Part shown: positions 32,801 through 60,279 of the stretch, piece by piece
How the letters are laid out: each line of letters opens with the position of its first letter
How positions within the stretch are numbered: the stretch's first letter is position 1
Assembly (NCBI GenBank): GCA_037043455.1
Contig: JAWPHD010005573.1
Location: forward strand, 91,001-155,000
Length of the DNA stretch: 64,000 nucleotides
Source of the DNA: Cyrtodaria siliqua
Lineage: Eukaryota > Mollusca > Bivalvia > Adapedonta > Hiatellidae
Direction of reading: 5' to 3'
Position numbers and translations under genes: made by a program
Notes under the pieces: model-generated
What the model saw: the letters and a program-made list of their open reading frames with translations, nothing else
Database searches by the model: none
What the model was told of the DNA's origin: nothing

Positions 32801-35215
32801 TGATTTTGTTATATAAATACAACAGTTTGCTTACATATTTGTTAAAAACAACTTTCTTTTCCAAATGTTGAGCTAAAGACTTGTGCGCCGCATGTGTTCT
32901 CTCCTTGACGGAGACGTGTCTGATGGCAAACTTCATCTCATCCTCTTCTGAGGTTGCTGTCCCAATATAATATTTTATGACGTGTCAACGGGTCATAAAA
33001 ACCCTTCCAAATGTTTGTATTCTTCAAATGTCACTTTAAAGGACATCTTCATTGCTATGTTACAATGTCCTTAAATTAATGTAAAAGATGGCAACATGCT
33101 GTGGTTTATATTATATGGCTACTGGTTAAAACACGATAAACAGGAACGAGGCATTCCATTAGTCCCCGAACATCCCCGCTGCCTGCTGGCACTGTGCACT
33201 TTTTCAAATTGCCCTCTATCATTGTTTCAAGTTTCATTCCAGATAATAGTTTTCAAGTTATGCTCTGGACAAGAATTCCAAGTATAAAATTACAAAAGTC
33301 AACAACTCTAATAAGAATGAATATAGAATAATGGCTCTTCAAACCTTGATCTCCGCACGCCAGTTGTTTTGTGTTCTTTACTCATACAAAGTTTCATCCG
33401 ATTATCTTAAATAGTTTCAGTGAATAGTAAGCAGTTCTTTTTTCTACACCTTTTTTCCCCGACTGAACTCTTGTTGGATTGAAAGGTAAAAACAGAGAAC
33501 TGCTCATTAATTCTTACCAGTTCAATACACATCATGCCGTTACCCGAGCCCAGATCTATAATGGAGTCTTCCGTGTTGACATCATCACCTTCATCCAGCC
33601 AATCTAAAATCTTCTCCATTGTATCTTCACCGAACCTGCAACACGTTTATTGTCACCAATATACAGAAGTATGAGTATATAACATTTTAGACGTGAGAAT
33701 CATAGAGCCATGATTCCTGGGCCTTTAGGAATCAGCAGGACCCTGTACCGACCCCGTAAGCACTTTACCGGCAAGGTTTCTGAAGGCATCATGCAATGCC
33801 TGCATATTTCAATAGAACAAACTTTAAATACCACAACTGCATGTAGAAGACCTGCCAAAGAGTGGAAAGACACGCGATATTGTCAGTGCTCAAAGACCAC
33901 TGTTAGAGGACTATTAATTTCTGAAATTGTCATTGTTTACGTTCGAAATAATCTCATTCTCATATGACGTCTCGTTCCATACTTGGAAACTTAACCCCGC
34001 CCTACTGACACACGTGACGCTTTCCTGTTAACGTTGTCGATTTGTGTCAGCTGTCAACAACATCATGCGTGATATTTTAAATTGCAAACATTTAAGAAAA
34101 ATATGTCTGCTGAAACACAGCCTTACACAAAAATCCATTTCTTTGATCCCTTCAAATTGGGGCTCAGACAGTTCTATATGTCATCGCCATGAAAATAAGC
34201 TTGCACAGCTGTTTTCATGTGCTCACTGTGACTAACATTTACTTTACAAACTTACGAAGTCTGGGAAAAACATTTTACCATATTTCTCCAACGTCCCCGA
34301 TATCTTCAAAGTTTTCTGCTTCTTTCTCATAGGCAGCATCCCAACTAAAAATAAAAATGTCAGATTGAAATCAAGTGTGTGTTTTTTTATTTAGGATACA
34401 CGACTTCTCCTAAGAAGAACCAGTGAACAGAATTTGACAGTTATAATCAAATTTAAACAAATAAAGAACCCAGAGTTAGAATTCATGGCCCCACCTCTGG
34501 TGTCAATACATGCATAAACTTATCTCATTGTCAACGTCTTCTGAACAAACATTTGTATCAAATTTGGCAAGAAAAAATTTACTTAAAAGTAATCATGCTT
34601 CCTTTAATTTGATATATATAATTTAGGGCAATAATGCAACATATGCATATGTGTTCATTGACAAATGTGCCCAAGATCTTAGTGGAACAAACTTCAAATA
34701 ACATTTGGTAAAAATCAGGAATAGGCCAGGGTCGTACCACAGACCTAATATACCACAGACCTAATAATTGTTATTAGGTATGTGGTTGTGTTGAATTAAA
34801 TCACCAGTTGGTTTAAGTTACCGTGTTCACAAAAATAAAGGCCAATGCATGGAGGATTGACAATGCACCATGCAAAAGCTTATTTAAAAACTCTCTATAA
34901 GGGTTGATTTGCTGATTCTGGCAAAGTATTTACAGCAGATGCTGATCCAGGATTTTAGTTTAGTAGAGCTAGGCGCAGCGGTTACAGATGCATGCACAGC
35001 TGGGTCACACATCCTCAATTTGCTTACGCGTCGCTGTTTTACAGTACAGTAGTCAGTACAGTTTTCAGTACATGTTATGCTGACAGCCACTAACAGCAAA
35101 ATGAGGTGATCATGATAAAATCTTCAAGACTGTCCACCTACTACTCTTTTGTCCCCAGCTCAGAAGAATCAAAATCTCGCTCGCAGTCTGTTGGTTCTTT
35201 GTCAGATGAAGCCAT
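26793..35215 (-). CDS. EEF1AKMT2: EEF1A lysine methyltransferase 2 (METTL10), complete, 231 aa
   Basis: Six exons on the minus strand join in frame: 35145-35215, 34279-34344, 33518-33635, 32561-32668, 28224-28458 and 26793-26890. The start MASSDKEP fits the family N-terminus ahead of the LGTK.WD block. Seen motifs: WDAAYEKE (about residue 25), GEIWFGE, the SAM-binding motif I DLGSGNG (73-79), VDYS (96-99), LDKGTYDAIS (145-154), SITSCNWTKE (182-191) and the C-terminal PTFKFGGQTG. These are the class I methyltransferase landmarks of METTL10/yeast See1, which methylates elongation factor eEF1A (Lys318 in human) in the cytosol. Length is close to the 236-aa human form. It faces away from RAB7, with about 1.6 kb between the start codons. 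The fifth intron (28223-26891) holds a tandem-repeat element and an inverted-repeat element. Confidence 0.95.
26979..27365. mobile_element. inverted-repeat element with CAGGSGCGTAGC ends, 387 bp
   Basis: The left end caggcgcgtagccaggc and the right end gcctagctacgcccctg are imperfect inverted copies, embedded in (AT)n-rich flanks that blur the duplication. It lies in the last EEF1AKMT2 intron. A degraded end of similar type is at 46668-46682. Confidence 0.75.
27575..28180 (-). repeat. tandem-core element in EEF1AKMT2 intron 5, ~190-bp unit
   Basis: Three units share tttgggttcc.tgggagccca, gctataaggaagccc.tggcc and agatatagacttgtaaacac. One edge ends gacgctgacgccaatgccga followed by ccccggggtg, a GC-rich edge like the 5' region of other Helentron-like repeats read on the minus strand. 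It starts about 45 bp from the exon 5 donor. Confidence 0.7.
28224..28458 (-). CDS. EEF1AKMT2: EEF1AKMT2 exon 5, catalytic core
   Basis: Acceptor atttttcag and donor G|gtaatt. It encodes SGDLTSDERP..., VLDKGTYDAIS and FSITSCNWTKEQLLAFF. Reading into the intron would add NFAACFTLDS and a stop at 28189, which is judged intron sequence because a proper terminal exon exists at 26793-26890. Confidence 0.95.
28682..29187 (+). mobile_element. hairpin-ended element G, compact copy
   Basis: Same start (gggagtgtaataaagccacg) and terminal hairpin (gaatcttacattcgtgcctg ... actcatgtaagatcctc) as 24767-26511, without the inserted element. Lies in EEF1AKMT2 intron 4. Confidence 0.65.
29647..32299 (-). mobile_element. 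Helentron-like element A, copy 2 (outer, interrupted)
   Basis: Read on the minus strand: agctctactgatcagagatt, gtccgtctgtccgtccgtcc, several ~315-bp core units, then cagtagagcttcaaggtcat, tgacct and cttgtt. A second element of the same family (30653-31912) is inserted in it. It fills most of EEF1AKMT2 intron 4. Confidence 0.75.
30653..31912 (-). mobile_element. Helentron-like element A, copy 3 (nested in copy 2)
   Basis: A complete 5' edge (agctctactgatcagagatc) at 31893-31912 and a 3' edge (cttgtt) at 30653 bound about 1.26 kb. The outer copy's unit resumes at the two sides: tagtcgctagaaatttttac before and atatgtaaacaaagatggcc after, which together restore the normal unit. Confidence 0.75.
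32561..32668 (-). CDS. EEF1AKMT2: EEF1AKMT2 exon 4
   Basis: Acceptor cattacag and donor gtaatg, 36 codons from RKRGYQYITGVDYSDLAVML to GFEDIEFV. VDYS carries the acidic residue expected to bind the ribose of SAM. A near-identical second acceptor lies just upstream on the minus strand (see findings). Confidence 0.93.
33518..33635 (-). CDS. EEF1AKMT2: EEF1AKMT2 exon 3, SAM motif I
   Basis: Acceptor gttgcag and donor gtaaga. It begins FGEDTMEKILDWL and ends with DLGSGNGMMCIEL, the glycine-rich S-adenosylmethionine loop. Confidence 0.95.
34279..34344 (-). CDS. EEF1AKMT2: EEF1AKMT2 exon 2
   Basis: Acceptor tatttttag and donor gtaaaa. It encodes WDAAYEKEAENFEDIGDVGE then I and a split Trp (TG|G), matching the family WD.VY..EL..F...GD.GEIWFGE block. 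Confidence 0.93.
35145..35215 (-). CDS. EEF1AKMT2: EEF1AKMT2 exon 1 (start codon 35213-35215)
   Basis: It encodes MASSDKEPTDCERDFDSSEL then GTK, with donor GA|gtagta. Using the later GT would read two stop codons (TAG TAG), so the donor at 35144 is the one that keeps the frame into WDAAYEKE. Confidence 0.9.
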
Positions 35216-36813
35216 TTAACGTTTTCTTTCAGTACACAACACACGGCACCTGTTTTTTAGTATGTCAACAAACACTAGCAACAAACAACTATGTCAACAA
35301 ACACTCAAAATACTGCACGTGTGTACAATCTACTTGTACCCTGCTCAACTCCATTCGTTACTCTAGTCTGGTACCCTTCCCCTACTGCGCTCGCTACTCT
35401 CTCTACGAAGAGAGAGTAGCGAGCGCAGTAGGGGAAGGGTACCAGACTATCGTTACTCTCGTTGCAAAACGTGCGGGGTACCAAAGTCGTAAAAGTAGGT
35501 TAGTCTGGTTCTGCTTTGTATTCAATATATCTTGAAAAGCGCTTGACTCAATTGAAAAATGATAAAGCAACCAGTCTATGACGTCACAAATCACATGATT
35601 CTACGCCATTTCTGTTGAGGGTGGATGTGATGTGAACTGATAAAATCAGGAAAAAAACTGTGTATGTAGCTAATTGAATGTTTTACAATTAAGCCATTTG
35701 ATTCATCTTATCATATTTTTAATACAGAAGACCGCGGTTTAGTCATGTTCGTCCATAGACACTCACAATTCGCTGTAAAGTTGTTTGGCATTTCTCCGTT
35801 TCAGTTTCAAGAGACAGCTGATGTCATTTGATGTGACAAAGTTCATTGTTTTGATTTAATGTTTTCTTGATTTTTGCTGAATACTCTTTGCATTAAATGA
35901 CAATTTACAACAGTTTGTTTCTATAGCTTTTGGTAACAAGATGGAATTATACAAGGAATAGTTTTAAATGTGGATTTTTAAAGTTAATGAAAGATAACAT
36001 CCTTACTTAGAGTGGGTGTCATGACACAAAGTCACATGTAGATACTGATACTGACATGTGTCATGTATGTCACATTTTATTAAATCTGTTTTTTTACAGT
36101 TCACTTAAACACATTTAAGTATGCTCATGAATAAAAGCTTTTTGTTTTAGTTTATGATATAAATTATCTTATTTCAAATCACATTTGTGTTTTAGTAGTC
36201 TCGTAAATGTTTTGTTTGTGATAATACATAATTTATCTAATTTCAAATCACAGTGTGAAAAGCAGAGCTTCGGATAAGGTTTTGAGTCAATTTGGTTTTT
36301 AACTCATTTTATTTTTAATTGGGTATAGGTCGGAATAAAAAAAAATTATTCCGAAACAAATCACTACTAGGATAGTAGGTTTTGTAACTGTTCATGTTAA
36401 TATATTTTCATAGAAGTCTGAAGCAATTTTTAGCAGAGCTTTATATTATTTGATTAAACCGAATAGGGTATTTTTACTTAAAAATTTGGGAAGATTTCGG
36501 GCTAAACAATTATTGCGTAGCTGCCCCAAAATGCAGCTTATCTGGAGCCTAGGAAATGAACACAACTATTTTATTCTTGACATTTGTTTGAGTTATTCAC
36601 TAAAATACGGAGAAACTAATAAAAAATACAAAAAGTTACTTTGTATATATATTAATGTTACACATTGCATGACATTATCTGTGACAATGTTACTAAAATT
36701 TAAAAAAAATGTTTTGAAACTGCATACAGGCAACATTATTTGATATAACGTATATCTTTGTTCATATAGCCAGCAGAATTGACTGGTAAAATTTAGTTGT
36801 TTATTTTTTTCAG
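35216..36813. promoter_or_regulatory. divergent EEF1AKMT2/RAB7 intergenic region
   Basis: The start codons of the two genes point away from each other across about 1.6 kb, so both promoters, and the missing RAB7 noncoding first exon, should lie here. No TATA box can be assigned with confidence. A 40-bp-arm palindrome sits at 35365-35448. The remainder is AT-rich without other clear structure. Confidence 0.5.
35365..35448. repeat. perfect inverted repeat, 40-bp arms, 4-bp loop
   Basis: The left arm 35365-35404 (agtctggtacccttccccta...) is exactly complementary to the right arm 35409-35448 (...taggggaagggtaccagact). The loop is acga. Short cgttactct repeats lie on both sides. No mismatch was seen, which implies recent origin or continuing correction. 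Confidence 0.95.
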
Positions 36814-36839
36814 AATTCATAGATCTGTGACTTTGAAGT

Positions 36840-53154
<16,315 letters not shown>

Positions 53155-55601
53155 GTTTTTAGTCCATTTAAATACTATTCTTATACATGTAAAACCGTCG
53201 GATTAAAATATTTTTCATGAAAATCTGTTATAAAAAATGCTAGTTGAATAAATTTTGAACTATAAAGTAGGCCTGACTTTTATGTTAAGATACAAATTAG
53301 TTTTTTGGTTGCAAATAAGCACAAGAAAGAAATCTGTGCCGTAAAGATTTGTGGTAGTGATAAAAGGATAATTGGATGGCCTCGTGAACGGGCTAAGCAT
53401 GTTTTAAATGCTGATGTTTCAGTGATAGTGATAAATATCGTAAACAATCGACAATTAATGGAACAGTTGATAAATCGGAGCTTTACGCTTATTGATTGTT
53501 TTGAAGGCCTGGTAAAAAGTATCGGTTACTATGGTACAATCTGTACCAGTGACTATGGAACAGTCTGTACCAGTTATTATGGTACAGTCTGAATGCATAA
53601 ATGAAATTTTTATGTCCCTTGTGTCCCGTACAACAGGACGGTGGAAATCAGGGTTGTATGGTCTAAAAACTTGAACTTCTTGATGTCGTTAGCTTAATTT
53701 CATGTTATGAACATCGTTTTATTTTATCCCATGTTTTTATTTGGCCTAGGTGATTATCATTGCCTTAATTGTACCCCCGCTTACACAAAGTGAAATGGGT
53801 CTGTATAGGACTCATGCTGTCCGTACTGTCCCGTCGCGTAACACATTTTGACACGTCACGTCCTGTAACATTTTTTATTATTTGTATTCCTCAAACAGAT
53901 TTGAATGGGTTGTTCCCAGACTTCATTTACACGTAACAACTAATGACCTTGATGTCCCTCTTCATCCCCCATTGTTGATTGCCTAAGTTATTACAGAATA
54001 AATTATGGCCCTTTGTTTGACGTAGAATTTAAGCAGGTGCATTCATCACCTTCAGTGATAGTTCTAGTTTATATCTGGCTTCATTGACCAAAATATTTGC
54101 AATACTCTTGATTTTGTTGAAATGTTTGTTATTTTGTTATATATTTGATAAAGTAGATTATTTATAGTGATGACTATTAATGCACATGCTAAATGATGCT
54201 TAACATGCCTCTGTTATTTTTGTTTGGGCTCAAATTTCAATTCAGTATACCTGTTAAATGATCTTGATTATGTGATTAACTCCTGTTCATTTTGATTATA
54301 TTAATTTAAACAAAACTCTTTATAATGAGATGCATTAATGGTGGTAACAATGTGCTGGTTTGGTGTGTGGAATATTGCGTGATTAAATTTGAAAAATTGC
54401 TTAAGGCGGTGTACTATGATTCATAGGCTTTCCTTTACAAATAATAAAAAAAAGGAGCCATCTTTGATTGTTTTATTCACCTACTTTTCAAATGTTTTGT
54501 CGAGCAAAAATTGTGTGATTGACTTGTAATATCCTTTAATACAAGACCATTATTTACCTTTAAATTCTTCTTCTGTACCAACATTTGTTTTTAATAATGC
54601 CCTAACTTTACTTCATTCTTCCCTTACTGAACAATCCAAAGAATTGACATCATGTGCATGCGTGTGGGCTAAATGAACGACTAGTCGTGAACAATATGTA
54701 AATAATTTAGTAAAACTGCGAGAACTAGAAGTTTAATTCTGTTGTAGTGAATGAAAACCATTTTTGTTCAGGGTGTTGAAGTAAATGGTTTTAATCTGTG
54801 AAAGTTACATCTCGGTGATTAATATATGGAGAAAAAGAAATCGCACCATCTGGTAAAAGTGTAATGGCAAACCTTTTTATTTATCAAATAATATAAATCC
54901 ACATGTCAGACCTATTGAAGATATTCAAATACCAATAAGGCAAAATATTTGGTTTGGGAGGCCATTTTCTTCCAAACATCATGTGTTTTTACCTTGTTTG
55001 AAATCAATAAGGTCATACTCATCCCATTTTTGCTGAGTTGTAGACTATATGAATAAAGTAACGATTTAGTGGCGTTCTTAGATGGGGACCAACAACATCT
55101 TATTGGGGAATGTTACTCTTAAATACATTTCAGAGCAAAAAAAATCAGTTGTATTTCGGAGTTTGATCCCTTTGGATGTCTCCGAATTGCTGCTCTAACG
55201 TCTGAATTATATAAAAACCTTTAAAATAAGGCCAAGATTCCTTATCGTTTATAGTACTACGGTTAATTTTTTTCGAAACTGTTCTTAAAAAAACATCAAC
55301 ATAAATAGTGAAATAGTGCTTTTGCAGTGGATATGATGTAGGAGTAATTTCTACTTACATGTTTTAAGTGGTGTATATAAATTATGTATGTATGTATTGC
55401 ATCCGTTTGTCGATGTATGTGCTCGTAGAACTGAATATATTGTGAACATGTGAAGAAAGATCGTCAGTTGTAAATGTTTTATTATAGAGTCGCCCATGTC
55501 AGACTCGATGGTAACCTGCACTGTACAGATGTAAATTACATAGACAATTATAATGATAAATGTGGTCTGTTGTTTGTTTTACCCATATTGGTGTGAATAA
55601 A
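53155..55601 (+). other. RAB7 3' UTR and downstream, with two poly(A) signals
   Basis: AATAAA at 53247-53252 lies about 95 bases after the stop and would give a short 3' UTR. A second at 55596-55601 would give a UTR of about 2.4 kb. The stretch has no supported gene. It includes a 30-bp-period short repeat at 53521-53592 (GTACARTCTG-type) and a tandem-repeat element fragment at about 53760-54067. Confidence 0.45.
53760..54067 (+). mobile_element. Helitron-like element D, copy 2 (CTAG end)
   Basis: One core unit (gttgttcccagacttcattt, ttattacagaataaattatg). The stem-loop atcac/gtgat at 54045-54059 is followed by agttctag and T. Lies downstream of RAB7 in the possible long 3' UTR. Confidence 0.6.
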
Positions 55602-55919
55602 TAGAAATTCAGGTTCGTCATAAGAGAGACAAGAAAAAAACTTTGAGGCAGTTTCTAAGTTCAGGGCTCTTGATCAACCTAATTTGAGGCAGAAGCTCGG
55701 TATCGTTTCCCCTCCCAAAATTTATGTTTTTCTGCTGAAAGAAGATTATATTGTCATGAAAATGCAAAAGTAGAAAGATATTGTCACTAAAAATGTAATG
55801 TGATAATCAACAATTAGAACTACGTTCAGTTGTGGTGACATTGTTTGTTCTCAGTTGTGGTGACATTGTTCTGGTAAATTGGGTTTAACTAACAGTTACT
55901 ATAAATATATTTGTATACG
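54068..55919. other. downstream of RAB7, no gene seen
   Basis: AT-rich unique-looking sequence with poly(A)/poly(T) tracts. It may be the long form of the RAB7 3' UTR up to the AATAAA at 55596. No conserved open frame was recognised. Confidence 0.4.
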
Positions 55920-58560
55920 CCCCTTCGACCTAGTTGAAACCATAAAACCCACACTCCTGAAACTGCATAGGTACATTGCCCTGGGTGAGAGGAGGAGCCC
56001 TATTGTTTTTTGGGTCACTAGGTCAAGGTCGCCATGACCTTGTATGGAAATATGCATTGCAGACGATAACTTCAAAACCATAACACCCAGACTCATGAAA
56101 ATTCATAGGTACATTGTCCTAGGTGAGCGGAGAGGAACCCTGTTGATTTTAGTCGGTCAAAGGTCAAGGTTGCATGGCCTTGTATGGAAATAGTCATTTC
56201 GCACAATAACTTCAACCATAACACCCACACTCCTGAAATTGCATCGGTACGTTGCCATTTGTGAGCGGAGGAGCTCAATTGATTTTGGGTCAGTTGGTCA
56301 AAAGACGAGGTTGCAATGACCTTGTATTGAAATATACATTCCACGAAATAACTTCAAAACCATAACACCCACACTCGTGAAACTTTATGGGTACATTGCC
56401 CTTGGCCTATTGGGTCAGTCAAAAGTCGAGGGTTGAAACCATAACACCCACACTCATGAAACTTATGATACGTGGTCCTTGGTGAGAGGAGGAACCCCGT
56501 TAATTATACACTGGAATCACCTTGTCCGGACTATTTCTCAATGTTCCGCGAAACTTGCTAGAAAGTATCAATATCGAGTGGACATGCGCATACCAGCATG
56601 ACGTTCCGGTTTGATAATTTTCCACTGAGTTATGGCCCTTTGTATTTCTAATATATTTATATATATATATATATAATATGAAATTCTTGTCCGCGCTATT
56701 TCTCTAAAACTCCTTGTTAGAATTTAGCGAAACTTACTAGGAAGTATCAATATCAAGTGGAGTTGTGCATACTATCATGAAGTTCCGGTTCAATAATTTT
56801 CAGAGTTATGGCACTTTGTATTTTTAATGCAATTCATACTTGGTAGTGAAATAGAAAATTCTTGTCCGTGCTATTTCTCTAAAACACCATGTTTTAATTT
56901 CGTGAAACTTGTTACGAAGCATCAATATCAAGGGAATAATTATGCGCATACTGCCATGACATCCGGTTCAATAATTTTCCACTGAGGTATAGCCCTTTGT
57001 ATTTTTAATGCATTTTATATTTGGTAGTCAAACTAAAACCCCATGTTATAAGTTCGTGAAACTTGCTACGAAGCATAAATGAATATGCGCATATTGTCCT
57101 GACGTTGCATTCGATAATTTTCCACTCAGTTATGGCCCTTTGTATTTCTAATATATATATATATAATACACAATTCTTGTCCGGGCTATTTCTCTAAAAC
57201 TGCTGTTAGAATTTATTGAAATTTGCTAGGAAGTATCAATATCAAATGGACATGACGTTCCGGTGCAATAATTTTTGACTGAGTTACCCTTTGTATTTTT
57301 AATGCATTTCATGGTAGTCAAATAGAAAATTCTTGCTCGGGCTGTTTCTCTAAAACACCATGTTATAATTTCGTGAAACTTGCTACAAAGCATCAATATC
57401 AAGTGGAGATGCACGTTCCGGTTCGATAATTTTCCACTCAGTTATGGCCCTTTGTCTTACTTGGTAGTCAAATAGAAAATTCTTGTCCAGGCTTTTTCTC
57501 TATAATACATGTCTATATATCTTATAGGAACAAAGTCTTGTATGTTTACCCACTACCCAACAAGTTGCCAGCGTGGGGTATTTGTCCGCATGACCTTTTA
57601 TGGAAATAGGCATTCCACATGAAAATCTCGAAACCATAACATCTACACTCTTGACACTTTATAGGTACATTGCCCTTGGCGAGAGGAAGTATCCTATTCT
57701 TTTAGGGTCAGCAGTTCAATGGTCAAGGTTGCCATGACCTTGTATGGAAATATGGATTCTGTGCGATAACATCAAAACCATAACACCCACATTGACATTG
57801 GTGAGAGAGAAAACCTGGGTCTGTAGGCCAAAGGTCAGGGTCACCATGACCTTATATGGAAATACACATTTCACTAAATAACTTCGAGACCATAACACAC
57901 TCGTGAAACTGCATAGGTACATTGTCCTTGGTCAGAAGAAGAACCCTGTTGCTTTTGGGGTCAAAGGTACATATTCCAAGTGATAACTCCATGAGTATTA
58001 TACTATAAGAATCTTTCATAGGTATCCGGTGAAGATAGGGAATTCCAACCCGAGGTATACGTGTTTTTATCGGAACCGAGGTTCCGATTAAAACACATAC
58101 CGAGGGTTGGAATTCCCTATCTGAACCGAATACCCATGATAGATTCTTTCTTGCATATCAGAGACATGTTGTGCGTTGATGCCGCCGGCTACAAACGTTT
58201 TGCATGTTTTCCGGCATACCGGATGTTGGCGCGCGTGAATTTTATCTCGACCCTAGGGTGAGATGGAAATATCTAGCCCCGGTAAAATGACGGATATTAT
58301 TGTCCGGTATGCAAGAATGTATAATACTTTACTCATGAAACTTGGTAGGCTCACTGGCCTTAGTGAGAGGAGGAAGAACCTACTGCTTTTGAGGTAATTA
58401 GGTCAATGAACATGGTCACCATGTCGTATGGACATGCAGTCAGGAAATATAATACCCACTTAAACTAAATTTCATACGTGCAATGCCCTTGGTGAGAGTA
58501 AGAAGCCCATTGCTTTTGGGTTCAGTAGGTCATCAAGGTCACACTGACCTGCCAATGACC
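55920..58560. repeat. mixed tandem-core arrays E and F, downstream of RAB7
   Basis: Array E (about 55920-56510 and 57560-57970, again 58320-58560) has ~150-bp units with accataacacccacactcct, aggtacattgcccttggtga and ccatgaccttgtatggaaat. Array F (about 56520-57520) has ~160-bp units with gaaacttgctaggaagtatc, ccggttcaataattttccac and atggccctttgtatttctaa. F appears inserted between E parts. No gene was seen. Confidence 0.8.
58005..58330. mobile_element. inverted-repeat element with CCGGTAT/GCAAGAA motifs, copy 2
   Basis: The internal palindrome gggaattccaacccgaggta / taccgagggttggaattccc spans 58039-58119, with gtttttatcggaaccgaggttccgattaaaac at its centre. Ends are ataagaatctttcataggta and tgtccggtatgcaagaatg. 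The copy at 9250-9545 shares these blocks in drifted form. Confidence 0.65.
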
Positions 58561-59025
58561 AAATCCTAAATACATTTTATTTATTTTTAATAGAAGGTCA
58601 AGGTCATATTGCTCTGACACCTAGTATAGGAAATACCTGTAACATAAACACTTTAGCAGACGGTTGTTTAATGCACCTTTAGGCGGCGGTCTTGTTAACT
58701 CTTCAGTTGGCGATACAAAACATTTCGAAATAAGCATTCTTTCAGCAAAATATTCGATGAAGGTATTGTTTTTAAAAACAAATCAAACATGAACTCACGC
58801 CTGGAAGTCAAACTACAAAGGCCGATTCTGAACCAGGAAAAAATGCAACAATTGGTACAAACAAGATACTATATACGGCCTCATTCCCCTAAAACAGAGA
58901 GCCCTGAAATTGGTTAAATTATGGTCAAAATGCTATCCAAGATAATCGCCATTGCTAAAAATAGTCTAAATATTAAAAAGTCTACTCCAGAAAATTATTT
59001 CTGAACAGAGATATTGGCAGTTGTT

Positions 59026-59613
59026 AGCTCTATGGGATGGCCAGTTGTCCGCCGTCCGTCCGTTAACTTTTGCCTCGTTAAGACTAGGGCCTTCAATGTT
59101 CATCTGATCTTTACCAAACTTTAACAGATTGTTAATATCAATGAAAGCTCGGACAAATTCGAAAACCAGCTAGATCGGATCATTAACACCGGAGTTATGG
59201 CCCTTGATTTAGTTAAAAATGTTAAAAGTTAAGACGATAGGGCCTTCATTTTTCATCCGATCTTTAACAGATTGTTAATATCAATGAAAGCTCGGACAAG
59301 TTCGAAAATCAGCTGTATCGGACCAAAAACACCAGAGTTGTGTGCCCTTGGATTATTGAAAAATGCTAAAAGACAACAGGGCCTAATTTTTTCATCCGAT
59401 CTTTACCAAACTTTACCAGATTGTTAATATCAATGAAAGCTCGGATAAGTTCGAAAACCAGCCAGATTGGACCAGTAACAGCGGAGTTATGGCCATCGAT
59501 TTAGTTAAAAATGCTAAAGTTCTTATTATTTTTTTGACAGAGTTATGGCCCCTTATGCATAAGTTTTATCTTTAGCCAGTAGAACGTGCACAGGCCCTCT
59601 TGGGCCTCTTGTT
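59026..59613 (+). mobile_element. Helentron-like element B, copy 1
   Basis: 5' agctctatgggatggccagt, then gtccgccgtccgtccg ((GTCY)n). About three ~170-bp core units follow (ctttaccagattgttaatat, gctcggacaagttcgaaaac), then gccagtagaacgtgcaca, the hairpin ggccc-tctt-gggcc and cttgttt. The same end plan as family A, with a different core. Confidence 0.72.
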
Positions 59614-59616
59614 TCT

Positions 59617-60040
59617 AGCTCTACTGGCCAAGACTTTACCAGATTGTTAATATCAATAAAAGCTCGGACAAATTCGAAAACCAGTCAGATCGGACAGGTA
59701 ACAGCAGAGTTATGGCCCTTGTTTAATTAAAAATGCTATATTTTGCATCTTTAAGACGAGAGGGTTTTTATTTTTCATCCGATCTTTACCAAACTTACTA
59801 GATTGTTACTAGCAATGAAACCCTGGACAAGTTCGAAAACCAGCCAGATGGACCATTTACACCGGAGCTACGGCCCTTGATTTTTCTGAATATGCTATAT
59901 TTTGGCCTCATTAAGACGAAAAGGCCTTCATTTTGCCGGATTTCATTGAACTTTTGCAGGGATGATCAGTACCAAGCTTTGCTGTACATATAGTCACCGT
60001 GTTCCGGTTGAATGATTTTGGTGGAGTTATGGCCCTTTAA
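59617..60040 (+). mobile_element. Helentron-like element B, second copy abutting the first
   Basis: Starts agctctactggccaagac four bases after the end of the previous copy. It lacks the (GTCY)n tract, has two to three core units and no clear 3' end, so it is incomplete. Confidence 0.55.
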
Positions 60041-60279
60041 AGATTTAAATACACAAACCTTGTCCTGACTAGTTCTCCATTCTCGCCCTCGATCGATACT
60101 AGTATCATCTCTCGTATTAGGAACTTGGAATGTTGGGGGAAAAGGTAGTCGGTCATTTGCATATATACATGGGATACATAGGCAGATCCAGGATTTCTTG
60201 ACAGAGCGTAGGGGATCAGGTTTCAACAAGGGGTACAATATTTAATTTTTCTTTTATAAATACCACTGTGTGATAGAAC

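Larger units (their letters stand above)
32300..34278. other. EEF1AKMT2 introns 2-3 and flanks
   Basis: Apart from exons 3 and 4, this holds AT-rich intron sequence, a duplicated exon 4 acceptor at 32660-32735 and an exon-like open segment on the minus strand at 32835-32975. No mobile element was recognised between 33000 and 34278. Confidence 0.45.

Noticed and set aside
53305..53592. 95-aa open frame after RAB7
   Set aside because: Lies in the RAB7 3' UTR, partly made of a 30-bp repeat, with no recognisable family.
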